Assembly (NCBI GenBank): GCA_026120185.1
Contig: JANUWF010001176.1
Span: 5,775,501-5,839,500 of the forward strand
DNA length: 64,000 nucleotides
Reading direction: 5' to 3'
Origin: Voacanga thouarsii
Taxonomy: Eukaryota; Streptophyta; Magnoliopsida; Gentianales; Apocynaceae
Of this stretch, positions 47,257-59,409 are shown piece by piece. The notes beneath the pieces are model-generated. The model saw nothing but the letters and a program-made list of their open reading frames with translations, had not been told where the DNA came from and did no database searches. A program made the translations under genes and the position numbers. Position 1 is the first letter of the stretch, and each line of letters begins with the position of its first letter.

Positions 47257-48696
47257 ATACTCATGGGTTAACTTAGCCTTATTGCATAGCATATGCATTT
47301 AAAAGGTTCAAGATCCATAAGAGATCATAAAAGGCTTATTTCTAACAATTAAGTGAAATATAATACATAAAAGCTTTATAAGGTTTATTTCTAGTAATCA
47401 ACTAGAATGTAATGTATAAAAGCTTCACAATGCATAATTTTTTAAGAAAAATAATACACTAAATTCTAGCAATTCATGCCTTCAAATTATAGCAAAAGCT
47501 TATTTTAGGATATGTCAAGAAAATATTTAGCCATATCAGGAAAATATGAAATTTTATCAAAAAAAATACTTAGCTAAATGAGAATTTTAAAATATAAGGG
47601 ACTCACCTTAGATTCTTAAGACTAATACTTATACTAAATCAAGTTTTAAGATTTCTCTTAGCTTGGACTACCTATAATAATGAGAATTCTTAATAAACTA
47701 GCGTTTATATATAGATGTAGGAGGATTTGTCTGGGAAGTAAGAAGCCCCTTTCATAATGCATTGCTCAAGCTTCTCAAAATTGGACTTACATAGTGCTAA
47801 AAGATTAAAGTACTAAATATTTTATATTCCTTTCAATGTTTCACAGCTTTACTACCCTTTAGATTTTTATTCATAACTTTTGCTATACAAGTCCAAATGA
47901 GGTCAAACTAGTTCTTAAATACTCCTAGGACATTCCCTTACAATTTTCAGTTCATGGAATATCAATACTTTTTCCTATTTTGCTCAGATTTTACCATGAA
48001 GTCATAGCATTTCTAGGTGAACAAAAATAGCCACTTTCTATGTTCAATCTTTCTTAGATTTTTTCCATATTTTCTTCAACATAATCTACCATATCTAAGA
48101 CCTTCAAAACCTCACTTAGCATCCTAATTTTCTTTCAATCCAATACTTCTTCAATTATTTAAATATGGCTATTACACTGAGGTAGCAAAACCAGAATGTT
48201 GTGACAGTTTTGGTTATCTTTACCACCATTACTTCCCTAGCCATCACCAGTCTATATAATTTGTTCCAAACCTTTTCCAGCAATTCAAGGCATGATTAGG
48301 ATGATCCTTATTCCATTTATAGCCATCCTTATCCAAGAATCATATACGAATTTCCAGCAACATATAAATTCTAACAATCTACATGTGTTTCTTTAGATAC
48401 TAACCTAGTTTTTCTATTTCATACTTCCATGAAATTTCTTCCCTACTTAACTTCATATCAATTTTCAGCATTTTCTCACTTCAAGGAATATTATATAAGC
48501 TTTAAAATATGTCATTTAGCTTCTTAATTCAGCTAGCCAACATATCTCCACAAAACAGAAATTATCTTGTAACAATTTCATAGAATCATGCATTTTGTAA
48601 CAAAATTTCATACTTTAATAATTTTAACCAAACTTAGTTCCAACTTTGAAGAATGGAATTTTACTTACTTAAAATGGTAGAGCAAGCTGCAATTTA

Positions 48697-48866
48697 TCTT
48701 CTTCTTCCTTCTCTTCTCTTCTTTTCTTTGTTTTTCTTTCTTTCTGCTAGTTTTGCTCTCCTTTTTCTCTCGATTTCTCTTCCTTTTCTCTTTTTCTTTC
48801 TTTTCTTTCTTCTCCCTCACTTTCTTCCTTTCTCTCCTTATTTTTCCTTTCTTTCTTCTCCTTGGC
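48697..48866. repeat. Pyrimidine-rich (CTT/TTC) tract in LTR
   Basis: About 170 bp is almost purely C and T on the plus strand, of the kind that yields hydrophobic Leu/Phe/Ser frames by chance. It belongs to the LTR at 44027-49481. Confidence 0.8.
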
Positions 48867-49486
48867 CATCCAACCTTGTTATCTTACATATAGGATTTTT
48901 TTCAACTGAAGTCATATGACTTTTGATGAAAGTCATGTGACTTGGAATGACTAAACTCACTAGAACTTCATAGAACACCTTAGAATTTTATAGAACATGT
49001 AGGAATTCTATAAAATTTGATCGAATCTTGTGGAAAGATATGGAAGCTTTGAAAAAACCATAGAAATCTTGAGAAGCTTGTGAAAATTCCATTTGTCATG
49101 CAAAAACCATGTAACCAGTCACAGGTCTCCAAGTGATCATGCAAGGTTTCATGCAACCAATCATTTAAAGTTATATGGGCTTCCATGCATGGCTAAAATT
49201 AACTTACGTCCATTAAACAAAATGGCCCACCATGGCCAACCAATTCTTATATATAATGGCCCACAAACCATTCATAATTAATATACTAATTTTATATAAA
49301 CTAAGGCCCATCATATTATATAATCTATGAAATAATATATATATATATATATAATAGTAATCCATTAATCCTTTTTCTCACCATTTTTTTTATTCCATGA
49401 ATAAATAAAAAAATATACGTAGAAATTTATTCCATGTAGTTCATAGTTTTGCCAGATAGCTTTTCAGAGAGGGGTATTACATCATA

Positions 49487-50445
49487 GCAGTGTGAGTACA
49501 TGTGCTAATATCAATCTCTTCTTCAACTCTTGAAAACTGGTATCACATGCTAAAACTCTAATCGAATTTGACCTTTTTTTGCATAAGTCAAGTCAAAGGT
49601 CTGACAATATTTGAAAAATCCTCTACAAACTTCTGATAATACCAAGCTAATCCTAAGGAACTTCTTATTTCTGATGTATTAGTAGACCTAGCCTAATTCA
49701 CAATTACCTCCACCTTCTTAGGATCCACAGTTACCCTACTCTCTGATTTGACATGATTTAAGAAAGTCACATTGTTAAGCCAAAATTCACACTTGTTGAA
49801 TTTTGCATACAATTTCTCTTTTCAAAAAGTCTGTAAAACCATTGTCATATGCTCAATATGCTTTTTTTTAGATGATAAATATATCATAAATCATCAATAG
49901 ATACCACCACAAAGTTGTTTAATTAAGACTTGAATACTCTATTCATCATATCCATAAATATCATTGAAGCATTTTTCAATCCAAATAGTATGACCAAAAA
50001 TGCATAATATCTATAATAAGTCTGGAAGGCACTCTCAAGTATATCTTTTGTCTTGATTCTTAACTGACGATATCCATTGTATAGGTCAATCTTAGAGAAC
50101 ATATGAGCACTCTTTAACTGATCAAAGAAGTTATCTAATCGATATAGAGGATATTGGTTCTTGATGATAATCTTATTAAGCTCATATTAGTTGATACAAA
50201 TTTTCATACTACCATTTTCCTTCTTTACAAACAAAACTAGAGGTCCCCGCTGCAACACACTTAGACATATAAACCTTATATCTAATAACTCTTGTAATTG
50301 AGTCTTTAATTCCCGTAAGTCAAATAGCAGCATTATGTATGGGGCCTTTGATATTGATTCAACTCCCGGAGTTAAAACAATCTTGAACTCCACTTCTCAC
50401 TCAAGGGGTAGTCCTAGTAATTCTTCCCAAAAACATCTAGAAAAT
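49487..50445 (-). pseudogene. Gypsy (chromovirus) reverse transcriptase
   Basis: The open part at 50187-50393 begins EFKIVLTPGVESISKAPY and runs ELKTQLQELLDIRFI to VLFVKKENGSMKICI, the fingers and first palm motifs. In shifted frames it continues [27 protein letters not shown] (first catalytic Asp), a V-S-I-D-D box (usual F-I-D-D) near 49890, and FQELKKRL near the end at 49490. Stops and frameshifts are frequent. Just upstream, ELLGLPLE matches the linker before RT. Tekay/Del (chromovirus) placement fits the C-terminal chromodomain piece. Confidence 0.88.
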
Positions 50446-51250
50446 CACACACCGTTGGTATATCTTCAAGCTTTTGTCCCTTCTTTTATGTATCCATGGT
50501 ATAAGTTAAAAAATCTCCGCAACCATTTTTAAGATCTTAGCATGCTTTCATAGGTGATATGGGTTTCAATAACCACAATTTTGAGTGCAAACTACCCTAC
50601 AGTATTAAATCTTGATGCATAAATCACTATAGTCATCCCCTCTGTCTAAACCAAGTCAAAAAACTTATTCTACTTCTATAATTTAATCACTACTGAAAAG
50701 TAATGGTCAAGAAATGTCTTCCTAAATATTCCCCAAGTTATAGATTTATAACCCAAAGTGTATGCTAGTTTTACCCCATCTCTATCATAATTTACATCTC
50801 CAACCAAGAACGGGGTATAATCTTCAGCTTGATATCATCAAATATCTCCAAACTCTTGAAATACTCTTCCAATTCCTCCAATCACCAACTTGCTTTTATA
50901 GGATTTGCAACTCCGTCAAAAGTGTAAATTCCTTCTTTCTTAAGCATCTCATAGTAAGCTCTCTAGATTCTAATGTCTATGTATACTATCTTTATTCTTA
51001 CTCTTGTTGCAATCTCTGCTACTCTTGCTACACAAGTTGTTAATTTTGTATAACATGTGCCACCATATTTAAGGTTACCATCAACTCTAGTGCCACTAAC
51101 ATGGCTATAGTAGTAGATATAACTTGCAAGGAAAACTTAATAGGTAGTATTGCCACATACTGACTAGTCCCTTCGTCAATCTAGCGTGGTACTCTCTGTC
51201 TCCATTCAAAAAGTGATACATTCATGTTATCTAACTTGGTACTAAGCACC
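50446..51250 (-). pseudogene. Gypsy gag, with protease region deleted
   Basis: On the minus strand two frames give gag landmarks: YTFDGVANPIKASW and LEELEEYFKSLEIFDDIKLK (about 50850-50945), then ITWGIFRKTFLDHYF and FFDLV-TEGMTIVIYASRFN (about 50600-50740). These match the retrotransposon gag core. The RT linker follows within about 150 bp, so the zinc knuckle and protease are missing, presumably through internal deletion. A frameshift lies near 50850. Confidence 0.75.
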
Positions 51251-51528
51251 TTGTCTTGATTTGTATAAATATTTTGTGTCTTTCCTCATGTGCCATCTAT
51301 CCCACCCCACAATAATTAATTATATGATAATTAATATCACAAGATACAATAAATAAATAAATAAAATAATTGACAAATAGCTATGAATAAATAAATAGAC
51401 AAATAAATAACTTACTAACTAATGATTAAATCATAACGTTTAGCAATATAAATTCTAACATTTTATCCCACCATAGGGTTCATAATACTATTAAATCATA
51501 ACCTAATATTAAAGATTATGAACCTAAT

Positions 51529-51540
51529 GCTTTAATACCA
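51529..51540 (-). other. Gypsy primer-binding site
   Basis: TGGTATTAAAGC on the minus strand differs by two transitions from the tRNA-Met site TGGTATCAGAGC. It lies 5 bp inside the LTR end at 51546, which fixes the LTR 3' end and strand. Confidence 0.72.
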
Positions 51541-51545
51541 CTATA

Positions 51546-54500
51546 TGTTACGCTCTAAATCTGGAATCAAAATAGGACCTGAGTCTGTATTGAAAACACC
51601 ACACGGCTACATTGCTAAGGAAATGAAAGTCTTTAACTCAAGAATAATATCTAATAACTTTAATCAAAACTAATTATCTCTTTAAAAAAATTACATCTCG
51701 ACATAATTTATGTCATATGTTAAAATTTTCAAGAATAAAATGAAATAATAAAAGTCTAGCAACCAAAGTCCCAAAAATAAATTAACCATCAAATAAAACT
51801 AAACAAAGTTCTCAATTAACGAAACTTCCAACCTTGTCAAGATCTGGTCCTCCTAAAAACCATGATTTAAAATAGTGTGAGGAAATAATCTCAGTAAATC
51901 CTGTGGTGCATATGTAATTTAAAATTTCAATCGTGATGCATATAAAACCTAGTTCTTTTATTTAATTTCAAACATATAAAATTTTGCTTTCAAATATTTG
52001 TTCAAGCAGGTCTCTTGGGAGAGCCATGCCATACTTATAAAGTCAAATAAAATACATCATTACTAGAAAATATTTTCTAGGTAATTTCAAATACAAGTAA
52101 AATATTTACTTGAAATCCTTGAACTATTTATGTTATTACAAAAGAGTCAAACCGTGAAACCCTACATCATGATCGTATAGAAAGTGTCATAAAACCCTAT
52201 ATCATAACAAATATCATGAAACCTTACATCATGATATTGGGTAGGTTGATCACCTACTAAATATAATGTTTCTCCTTCCCTTACCCTAAATAATCTAATT
52301 ATACCACATCCGGCTGCCAGTCCTATATGGAACTACGTCGCTAGCTAAGAATCAGCTCAGCCTACATGTATTGACGTCTTGTTTGAAAATAGTCAACCCT
52401 TCAAATGTGGCTACCTACAAGAAGATGTCTCCAATTCAACCAAAAGCTAGTACAAGAGGCTTTGCCCTCGTTGAGTATCTAGTGCCTTCATAACTATACT
52501 TAAGATAATTCACATAGCAAGTTGTCTTGCAATGTTAGCTCATCATATATTCAAAATAATTTTGTAGACATGCTCAAATCTTTCATCCTGATAATGTATT
52601 GTAAATCATTCATTCACATAAATTTTTTTATCTCTAAATAGATAAGAATATATATTTTTTCATACTCAAAAACTTTTATGAAAAGGTCATGTCACGTTCA
52701 TGAGTCATTATATGATTTTCACAATTCAGTTATACATGCAGGAAAAACTCACAGAGTGTATGATATCAACAACTAAGAAGGTCAATGCATGGCTTCTATC
52801 TCATAAGTAATCATTTGTTAAGATTCCAAAGTATTTCATGTACCAAAATATTTTATAAATGCAAAGGCTTACCTTACTCCAAACTTAAGTGAATCTCAAG
52901 TCTAATAGGTTGATCCTTGACCTTAGTAACCTCCCACGTCTATAAAATAAATTATAGAAATCAAACTCAAATACTTCCCAATTTCAACTCAAGATAACAC
53001 ACAAAAACTTAAGTTTTCCAACTCTCATCGTATGTTAAACATTACCACTACAAAAACTTAGGTGTGCAACCCTTGGGCAACAAGCATACTCAACTGCACA
53101 GTTAATCTTAGAGACTTCTAAACATTCTTATGTACATATGTAATCCACTCATGATCATAGAGAATACCAAGGAATTAAACTTAGCAATTTATCGCTAAAA
53201 GGTCATGTTGATTACAAATTCTAGCAAGCATAGACTAACTTCCTTAAGGTGAAATACATTTATACAAACATCCAAATGACTCCAAACTTTACTAGCACTA
53301 AGATAGACCTATGTAGGATCATATACAATCAAAAATTCCAGTAATTATTGCACTAGAAAATACCAAAAAATTCAGACAAGTTACAACTCATGTTTGGCAT
53401 CAATGGTATTTTTCTGCCCAGAGTTTTGATTCAGTTTGTCCTTGATTTTTCAAGTGTCTTCAGGTATTATAAATACGTAAAATATCTTTAGATTCCCTCC
53501 AAAACTATGAGTAAAATAACACAAATTGCCTACTAAAAATTGTTTGCTAAAACAATGAAAATTGGTGTTTTTAACACTGTAATATTGCAAAATTTTCAAA
53601 AATCAGTAGCTATATTTTTTGGCCTTATATACCAGATAAAAACCTTCAAATAACCATATATTAACCTATTGCAAGTTGTCTTTATAAAATCTAAAGCAAC
53701 CCTTAGAAATTCTAGTCCTAGAGATCAACATAGCATATAATAAGGAAATTCCAGCATACATGGAAAAATTGTACAGTAAGGAAATTCAACTTTAAACTCA
53801 TATTTTTCTAAAACAAACAGCACTTCTAGGCCTAGAAATCGACCTTAACATCATACAAAATGACCTCATGCAAAACATACTCATAAATAACACAAAAGAA
53901 AATTTTAGATTACATTCTCACTTTGCACAAGGAAAAAGATAGACTCTTTCATTAAATTTTCTATTGAGAAACTATTTCTTGAGTTATGTAAACCATGAAA
54001 GAATCAAACAAGCAATGCTCTAATAATTTTCAAGCAAACAGCCACATACAAGAGTCTACTTGGACAAAAAATTCACAGTGAGTGGAAATATGGTGTTAAC
54101 ATCATGGAAAAGAGAAAAAAAAAAGTGTGATCTTGATTACTTTCCTTGCAAGGAATCGAGTGGTTCAGCCCTGGGAATTCAATGAGAAAATCCTTCCTTT
54201 TCCAATGAAAGCTGGACTTCAAGAAAATTGGAAAAACTATTGAAGCTAAGGAAATGAAAAAAATAATCGAGAGTTTAAGGGAAAAGAGATTGACGATTGA
54301 AGAATTTTATGAGAGGATTATAGGGAGTTTTAGGGTAATAATGAGTTTAGTAATTTCTGAGAAAGAAGAGCAAAATCGTGAGACGGGTACAAGTAAAGGA
54401 AGTCAGCTAAGTGAAGAAAAGTCGAGAAATTGTAGAGAAGAAAAGGAAATGACATGAACTGTTTGAAGCTAGAGAAATGTCGGTCAATTAGAGGAGATTA

Positions 54501-55254
54501 GGAAAAGATTGCTCAAAATCTTTTTTTGGAGATAATGTAGGGATTTGAAGATTAAAATGACGGCTAGATATGTCTAACAAGAGAGATTATAAGTTTTAAA
54601 GAGCTTCAAAATGCTAAGATTTGATTTTTAAAAGGTAGTAAAAGTTTTTATATTAGGGAATTAATATGTGGTGACTAGAAGAGAAGGAATTAGGAAATGA
54701 TTGCTATGAGATTCTATTGATAAATAAGAAACAATATTATAGGAATATGGAACTCAAGATGGAGGCTAAAATGAGGAATATTATGGAAGGGATTTAATCA
54801 AGATCTTTATTGATATCTAGCAAGCAAGAACATAGGAAATTTAGAATTCAAATGCTACGGCAAGATAGAGAAAGATTAGGATTAGTTTCCAAATCAAAAC
54901 TTAAAAGAATAAGAGTATGGAGATGGTGGATAAAGGCGGAGAAATTAGGAAAAATTTATTTATCTAAGAAAGCTGGGATTTTAAAAATAAATTTAATATT
55001 TTATTTTATCTATTTCTAACAGTAAAACTTCCATCACACCAATTTACTCTAATTACATCATTAGGGCCTAGATTTAAAAACAAAATCCATATCAAATTCT
55101 CGCACACACGATTCACCATATTCAAACATTAACCACTCATGAAAATAACAAGTACAAATAACAGTCATGACAACATACATGCACATTTCCAATAAGGTAT
55201 TCTATAAATGCATAACCTTTCCTATTTTAGGTTTAACAAAAGGTAGGGCATTGC
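51546..55254 (-). repeat. Gypsy 5' LTR (Tekay/Del type), 3.7 kb
   Basis: It begins TGTTACGCTC and ends GGGCATTGCA on the plus strand. The region 'gtgaggaaataatctcagta' near 51876 matches the same place in the solo LTRs, and the last 60 bp align with the end of 31371-34781. The primer-binding site follows it directly on the minus strand, so it is read as the 5' LTR of the broken gypsy element. No matching duplication flanks it (CTATA and GATGG), as expected for one LTR of a two-LTR element. Its start does not agree with the 3' LTR start at 31028. Frames at 54254-55019 are Lys/Glu-rich chance frames. Confidence 0.65.
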
Positions 55255-56056
55255 AGATGGCCCATGAAGTTAATTTTGTTTTAATAAAAACAACAATGTC
55301 TATAGCAGATAAACTCTACAAAGCATAGTATATGTAAAAAATATCTTTATTTTTTTTCACTTAAAACAACATCAAAGTCAAAACCTGCAACAAACCTAAA
55401 AATCTACAGAACTGGCAGAAATTAGAACCTAAAACATAACTTTCAGAGCACAGTAGACACATAAAAATCTAGAACTCCCAAATAATTTAGTTTTGTCTAC
55501 CAATAAGTCACTTCCAATTTTTTCCCTTTTTCTAAAGCATAATACAAACAAACAAAATTTTCTAAAGCTTCAATTTTATTCTTTTTTAAGCATTAAGAAT
55601 AGAAAAGACATAACACACATTATATTTATGCATAACAAATAAATGCTCATGAATTTCAAATTAGGAAGAGGATCATTGATATTAATCTTGACTATTTATT
55701 CCATCAGAAAAGCTAAATTGAGATTTCTTAATGATTGAGAGAGACGTCAATCATACATTTAAATTTTAGAATATGTTCTTCCTTCCCCTCTCTTAAACGG
55801 ATGAACCAAACATCATACACAGCACACATGAAACATTATTCAAAATTAGAATAAAATAATTAAACTCAATTCTCAAATTTATATAGAAAATATAATTTTA
55901 GAATATTATTGTAAATCAGAAGATGCCAAAACTACTAATATTTCACAAATTGTCGAACTAACACCTCTAACTCAAGTCAAATATTCACTACAACCGCTCC
56001 CTAACTTGAATCATAGCAAAACTCAAATTAAATTAAAGAATTATATCCCTAAAAAG

Positions 56057-56103
<47 letters not shown>

Positions 56104-56601
56104 AGGAATCTCCTGGGGTAACACATGGTACTATCTTGTGTTAATACTTGGCATCAGTGAACTTAAGGATTTTTTTTTTTTTTAAAGAAATATGGAGGTG
56201 ATGTGAATTCATCTGAATTTAGATTAATTAGGATTTTTTAATACAGATGAATTCAAATTAATTTTTTATATAAGTTATCTATTTGTTTTTCTATGAAATA
56301 CCTTTCTTAACCATTAAACTTCATAAATTTCAGAAGACTAAAACTTCATAGATTTCATCTGAACCCTTCAAAGTTTCCCTTGAAATTTCCTCCAATATTT
56401 ATTCTAGAACGCAAGGTCCAAAATCCACCCATTAACTCTTTGATTTTGTCTCTCTATTTAATACCTCCTCTAACCATTATACTTCATAGATTCGAAAAGA
56501 CAAAGCTCTATCACACATGCCATACTACTTCTATCTCGCTTTTGTTTAGGCTACTAACCTAATAGCAAAAAAAAAAAAAAAATCAGGGAAAAAAATCATC
56601 A
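55255..56601. other. AT-rich stretch without recognised genes
   Basis: Nothing coding is supported. A (TA)n run lies at about 56061-56101 and homopolymers near 56167 and 56568. The stretch may be unique DNA upstream of the peroxiredoxin pseudogene and the target of the gypsy insertion. Confidence 0.5.
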
Positions 56602-56870
56602 ATGGTTGTCACACTGATCACTGTTACTACGACAATTCCTGAAGGAACTTTGGCTTATTTCAATGAGAAAGATTAGTTTTAGAACCTTTCTATCCATAGT
56701 ATTGCTGCCAGCAAGAAGGCCATCCTCTTTGCTATCTCGAGTGCCTTTATTCCTACTTGAAGGTAATCATTTTTGGGTAATTCTTTATTTTTGTATTTGT
56801 TATTTAGGCTTAGCGAAACACTATTTTATATTTTGATTTAGGTGTTTGATATGGTGTATATTTTCTATTT

Positions 56871-57370
56871 GTTAGGTGTTGGGGCATTGATATTCCTTAT
56901 TTCCAATTCTTTTACCTCATTCACTATTTATCATTTTGTTAGGGACTATTTAGGGCACATTAATTAACCCTTTTGAAAAACAATAGCATAATGAAGAATT
57001 GAAGGAAGAAAAAAATCCAGGGGAGCAACAGGAGTAGAATCAAGAAGGCTCTTACCTCAATTTTAATTGCTTTTCTATTTTATTGAAGCCCAAGTTTTTT
57101 TTTTTTTTTTTTGTCTTTGTGTTTTGTTGGGTGTTGGGGTATTGCTATTCCTCATTTCCGATTCTTTTACCTCATTTGTTATTTATCACTTTGTTGGGGA
57201 CTATTTAGGGCACATTGATTAACCCTTTTGAAAAACAGTTGCACAATGAAGAATTAGAGGAAGATGATTTAGGAGAGTAGCAGGAACAGAATCAAGAATG
57301 CTCTTACCTTAATTTTGATTTCTTTTCTGTTTTGTCGAAACCCAAGATATTTTTGGATTTTTTTTTGGGT
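56871..57370. repeat. Tandem duplication of about 255 bp inside intron 1
   Basis: The units 56871-57125 and 57126-57370 share 'ggtgttggggcattgatatt' (variant in unit 2), 'gggactatttagggcacatt', 'aacccttttgaaaaacaata' and 'gaatcaagaaggctcttacc'. They differ by scattered transitions and a T-run. Confidence 0.85.
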
Positions 57371-57590
57371 TAAATATGTTTTATAAACGCGACTCTATTC
57401 TTGAACTAATATTTAAGTTTGTCTCATTTTCTTAGATGTTTGTCTCAAGTATGGGTTTATGAATTTGACAATTGATTCTTGGTTTCCCAATCAACTTTAT
57501 TCTTTTCGTCTTGTGGGCTTCTCAAATTAATTGATTTTCGTCACCTATACTAATTACCCTTTTTCTTCATATATGAGTCTTTGTTGCTTC

Positions 57591-57633
57591 TTTTTTTTTT
57601 TTTTTGGGGGGGGGGGTGGGGGTGGGGAGGGGT
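57591..57633 (+). repeat. T-run followed by G-run (G-quadruplex-prone)
   Basis: About 15 T are followed by a nearly continuous G tract interrupted by single T or A. Four or more G-runs occur within 28 bp. The tract lies in intron 1 of the pseudogene. Confidence 0.8.
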
Positions 57634-58345
57634 TAATATTTGAGCTAGGCTATTACAATATTTGTTCTATTTGCTTTTGGGTGCAACTTTGGGTTTTTTA
57701 TGGATACAAATGGCATCTAGATAAGCAAAAAGACCAGGACAATGCAACTTCAAGATTCTAGGAAATTAATGTAGTTTATTAGGTAAATTTATCTCTTAAC
57801 TCCCCTCCCTCAAATATTTGGTAACATTTCCCTTAATTCTCTAGATAGCTTCTAAGTTCTCATGGTTTATTTAATATGGCTCTGGCTGTCTCTTCAGTTT
57901 GAAGTACATGCCAAGCTTTATTGAGAAGGCAGAAGAGTTGAAAGCAAAGGGTATTAATGAGATTTTTTGTATCGATGGTACAATTTAGTTTTTCATAATG
58001 TGATTATTACTATAGTAATTCCTATATAGACTACGAAAGTAAAAAGTAAGCATTTGAGATGATATGTGTGATGAATTATTTGCAATAAATGACCCTTTTT
58101 TTATAAAAGCATGGGTAAAGACATACCTAGATAACAAGCACGTGAAGTTTCTGGCTAATGGCCTGGGAACATGCACCAAGGCCCTTGGTCTTGAGCACCT
58201 CTCAGACAAGGGGCTTGGTATTAGGTCTCGAAGGTTTGCTCTTTTGGTTAAAGATCTCAAGGTTAAAATTGCAAACATTGAATCTAGAGGAGAATTCACT
58301 ACATCTAGTGCACAAAAAATTCTCAAAACTCTTAAAATCATCTAA

Positions 58346-59098
58346 TTAATTGATTTCTAAATAATTGAAAATATTCTGAAACTATTGTATTTACGTGAGT
58401 TTTGTTTTTTAAAAAAAATATAAAGCATTGTGTAATTCACAGTCTATTCATATTAGATTTTCATTACTATATTGGGGAACAGAAACTTTACATAATGAAG
58501 AATTTCTCGTTGCAAACTATCAAGAACAAATATCAAGTAAAAATTTTCAAATCATCTGAATTCATTGAAATTGAATAAAGCTATTCAGATTATTTCAATA
58601 GGAATAGAGAAGGCAAGCATCAATAATATGGCAATTAACTTAAATCAAACTATTAATATAAAAAAATTTGTTGTCATGAATATTTAAAAATAAAAATGAT
58701 GATTAATATAAAAATTTTAAAATTATATGTTATTATGTGTAACATAACTAAAATTATAGAAAAATAAGGAACGATTGGCCTTTTACTTAATTTAGGTTTT
58801 AAAACCCTTGAAATTGAGAGGAACGGAACCTCCTAATATCTAACTCCCCCCCCCCCCCAATTGAATTAATAACTAGACTTCACAGAACTTACTTTCAATA
58901 TTTGAAAACCCAGAGCTTTCTTCCCCAACATCTAAAGCCCTTTCGTATGACTATCGTGTGCAATTGCCAAAAGAATAGAAAATCAATCGTTCACATAAAT
59001 ATATGTGGAATTAACTTTTTAAAGAAATAATTAAATCCCAAACACACCCTTTCAATTTAATTTATTTTCCTATGACCCCAAGACTTACCGACTTCATC
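58346..59098. other. AT-rich stretch without recognised genes
   Basis: Only low-complexity DNA is seen, including a C-run at 58848-58858. No frame or repeat family was recognised until the LTR-like end at 59099. Confidence 0.4.
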
Positions 59099-59180
59099 AT
59101 GGACCACTTACAGGAATGGGTCATAGCATGGGTTACTTAGAAAATACCAAACCTAGATCAATTTGATTTGGATATTCACA
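59099..59180 (-). repeat. LTR-end fragment related to 30945-31028
   Basis: 'caggaatgggtcatagcatg' and 'aaaataccaaacctagatca' align with the short piece between the CACTA end and the gypsy polypurine tract. Both stop at the same terminal ATTCACA. The remainder of this LTR to the left is not recognisable. Confidence 0.5.
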
Positions 59181-59186
59181 CCCAGC

Positions 59187-59350
59187 AAGCACATTGATGT
59201 GAAGTAATATCGTTAAGAGATTTTAGCAATGATGGAGTAATTGATCTTAAGTACTACAAGAGTGAAGATTAACTAACTAGTATTTTCACCATGCCTCTCA
59301 ATTTGTTTCCCTTCCAAAATTTGAGAAGGCTGATGAGAGTTTGCACTTTG
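59187..59350 (+). pseudogene. Copia RNase H C-terminal fragment
   Basis: The plus strand reads S-K-H-I-D-V-K, then NDGVIDLKYYKSED, and after a stop SIFTMPLNLFPFQNLRRLM. This is the familiar copia C-terminus (K-H-I-D-x-K-x-H ... L-A-D-I-F-T-K-P-L). Upstream domains are missing because the fragment abuts the LTR end at 59180. It is of a different copia family and opposite strand from 12376-26109. Confidence 0.8.
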
Positions 59351-59409
59351 AAGAAAGATAATGCTGCTCCTACACAAAAATAAACTCAAAACACTACAAT
59401 TTTCAATTT

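Larger units (their letters stand above)
44027..49481 (-). mobile_element. Solo LTR, Tekay/Del type, subfamily C, carrying a copia solo LTR
   Basis: It starts TATAACACCTCGC (first base pair changed from TG) and ends GGGGTATTACA with perfect TCATA duplications. After removing the copia LTR it is about 3.46 kb. The 'ataagtcctctgtgtgctag' region near 44370 sets minus orientation. It lacks the subfamily A U5 motif and tRNA-like segment. It lies between the gypsy RT and RNase H. The frame at 48653-48919 is a translated pyrimidine tract. Confidence 0.85.
56602..58345 (+). pseudogene. Type II peroxiredoxin (PRXIIB-like) pseudogene, three exons
   Basis: Exon 1 (56602-56762) encodes the N-terminal peroxiredoxin strand and turn (IPEGTLAYF) and SIHSIAASKKAILF. 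Two TAG codons lie after NEKD, and the peroxidatic cysteine codon of the family motif P-T-C is TGA (56758-56760). Exon 2 (57898-57977) encodes FIEKAEELKAKG between plausible AG and GT splice sites. Exon 3 (58086-58345) is open: NDPFFIKAW, NKHVKFLANG, KGLGIRSRRFALLV, VKIANIES and GEFTTSSAQKIL. Its acceptor AG is lost (GCAA). Plant PRXIIB is a cytosolic thioredoxin/glutaredoxin-dependent peroxidase of about 162 residues; this copy matches its extent without a transit peptide. Retained introns mean a duplicated gene rather than a processed copy. Confidence 0.88.

Noticed and set aside
48653..48919. An 88-codon hydrophobic frame that looks like a membrane protein
   Set aside because: It is the translation of a CTT/TTC pyrimidine tract inside an LTR.
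54254..55019. Lys/Glu-rich plus-strand frames
   Set aside because: They lie antisense in the gypsy 5' LTR; purine-rich DNA gives such frames by chance and no domain is recognised.
58064..58345. A short intact peroxiredoxin gene starting at the ATG at 58064
   Set aside because: That start lies in intron 2; the true exon begins near 58086. The protein would lack the catalytic cysteine and half the fold.
51546..59180. The gypsy 5' LTR extending to 59180 and having captured the peroxiredoxin gene
   Set aside because: The last 60 bp before 55254 align with the ends of other LTRs, so the boundary is better placed there. A 7.6 kb LTR with a three-exon gene needs more evidence.
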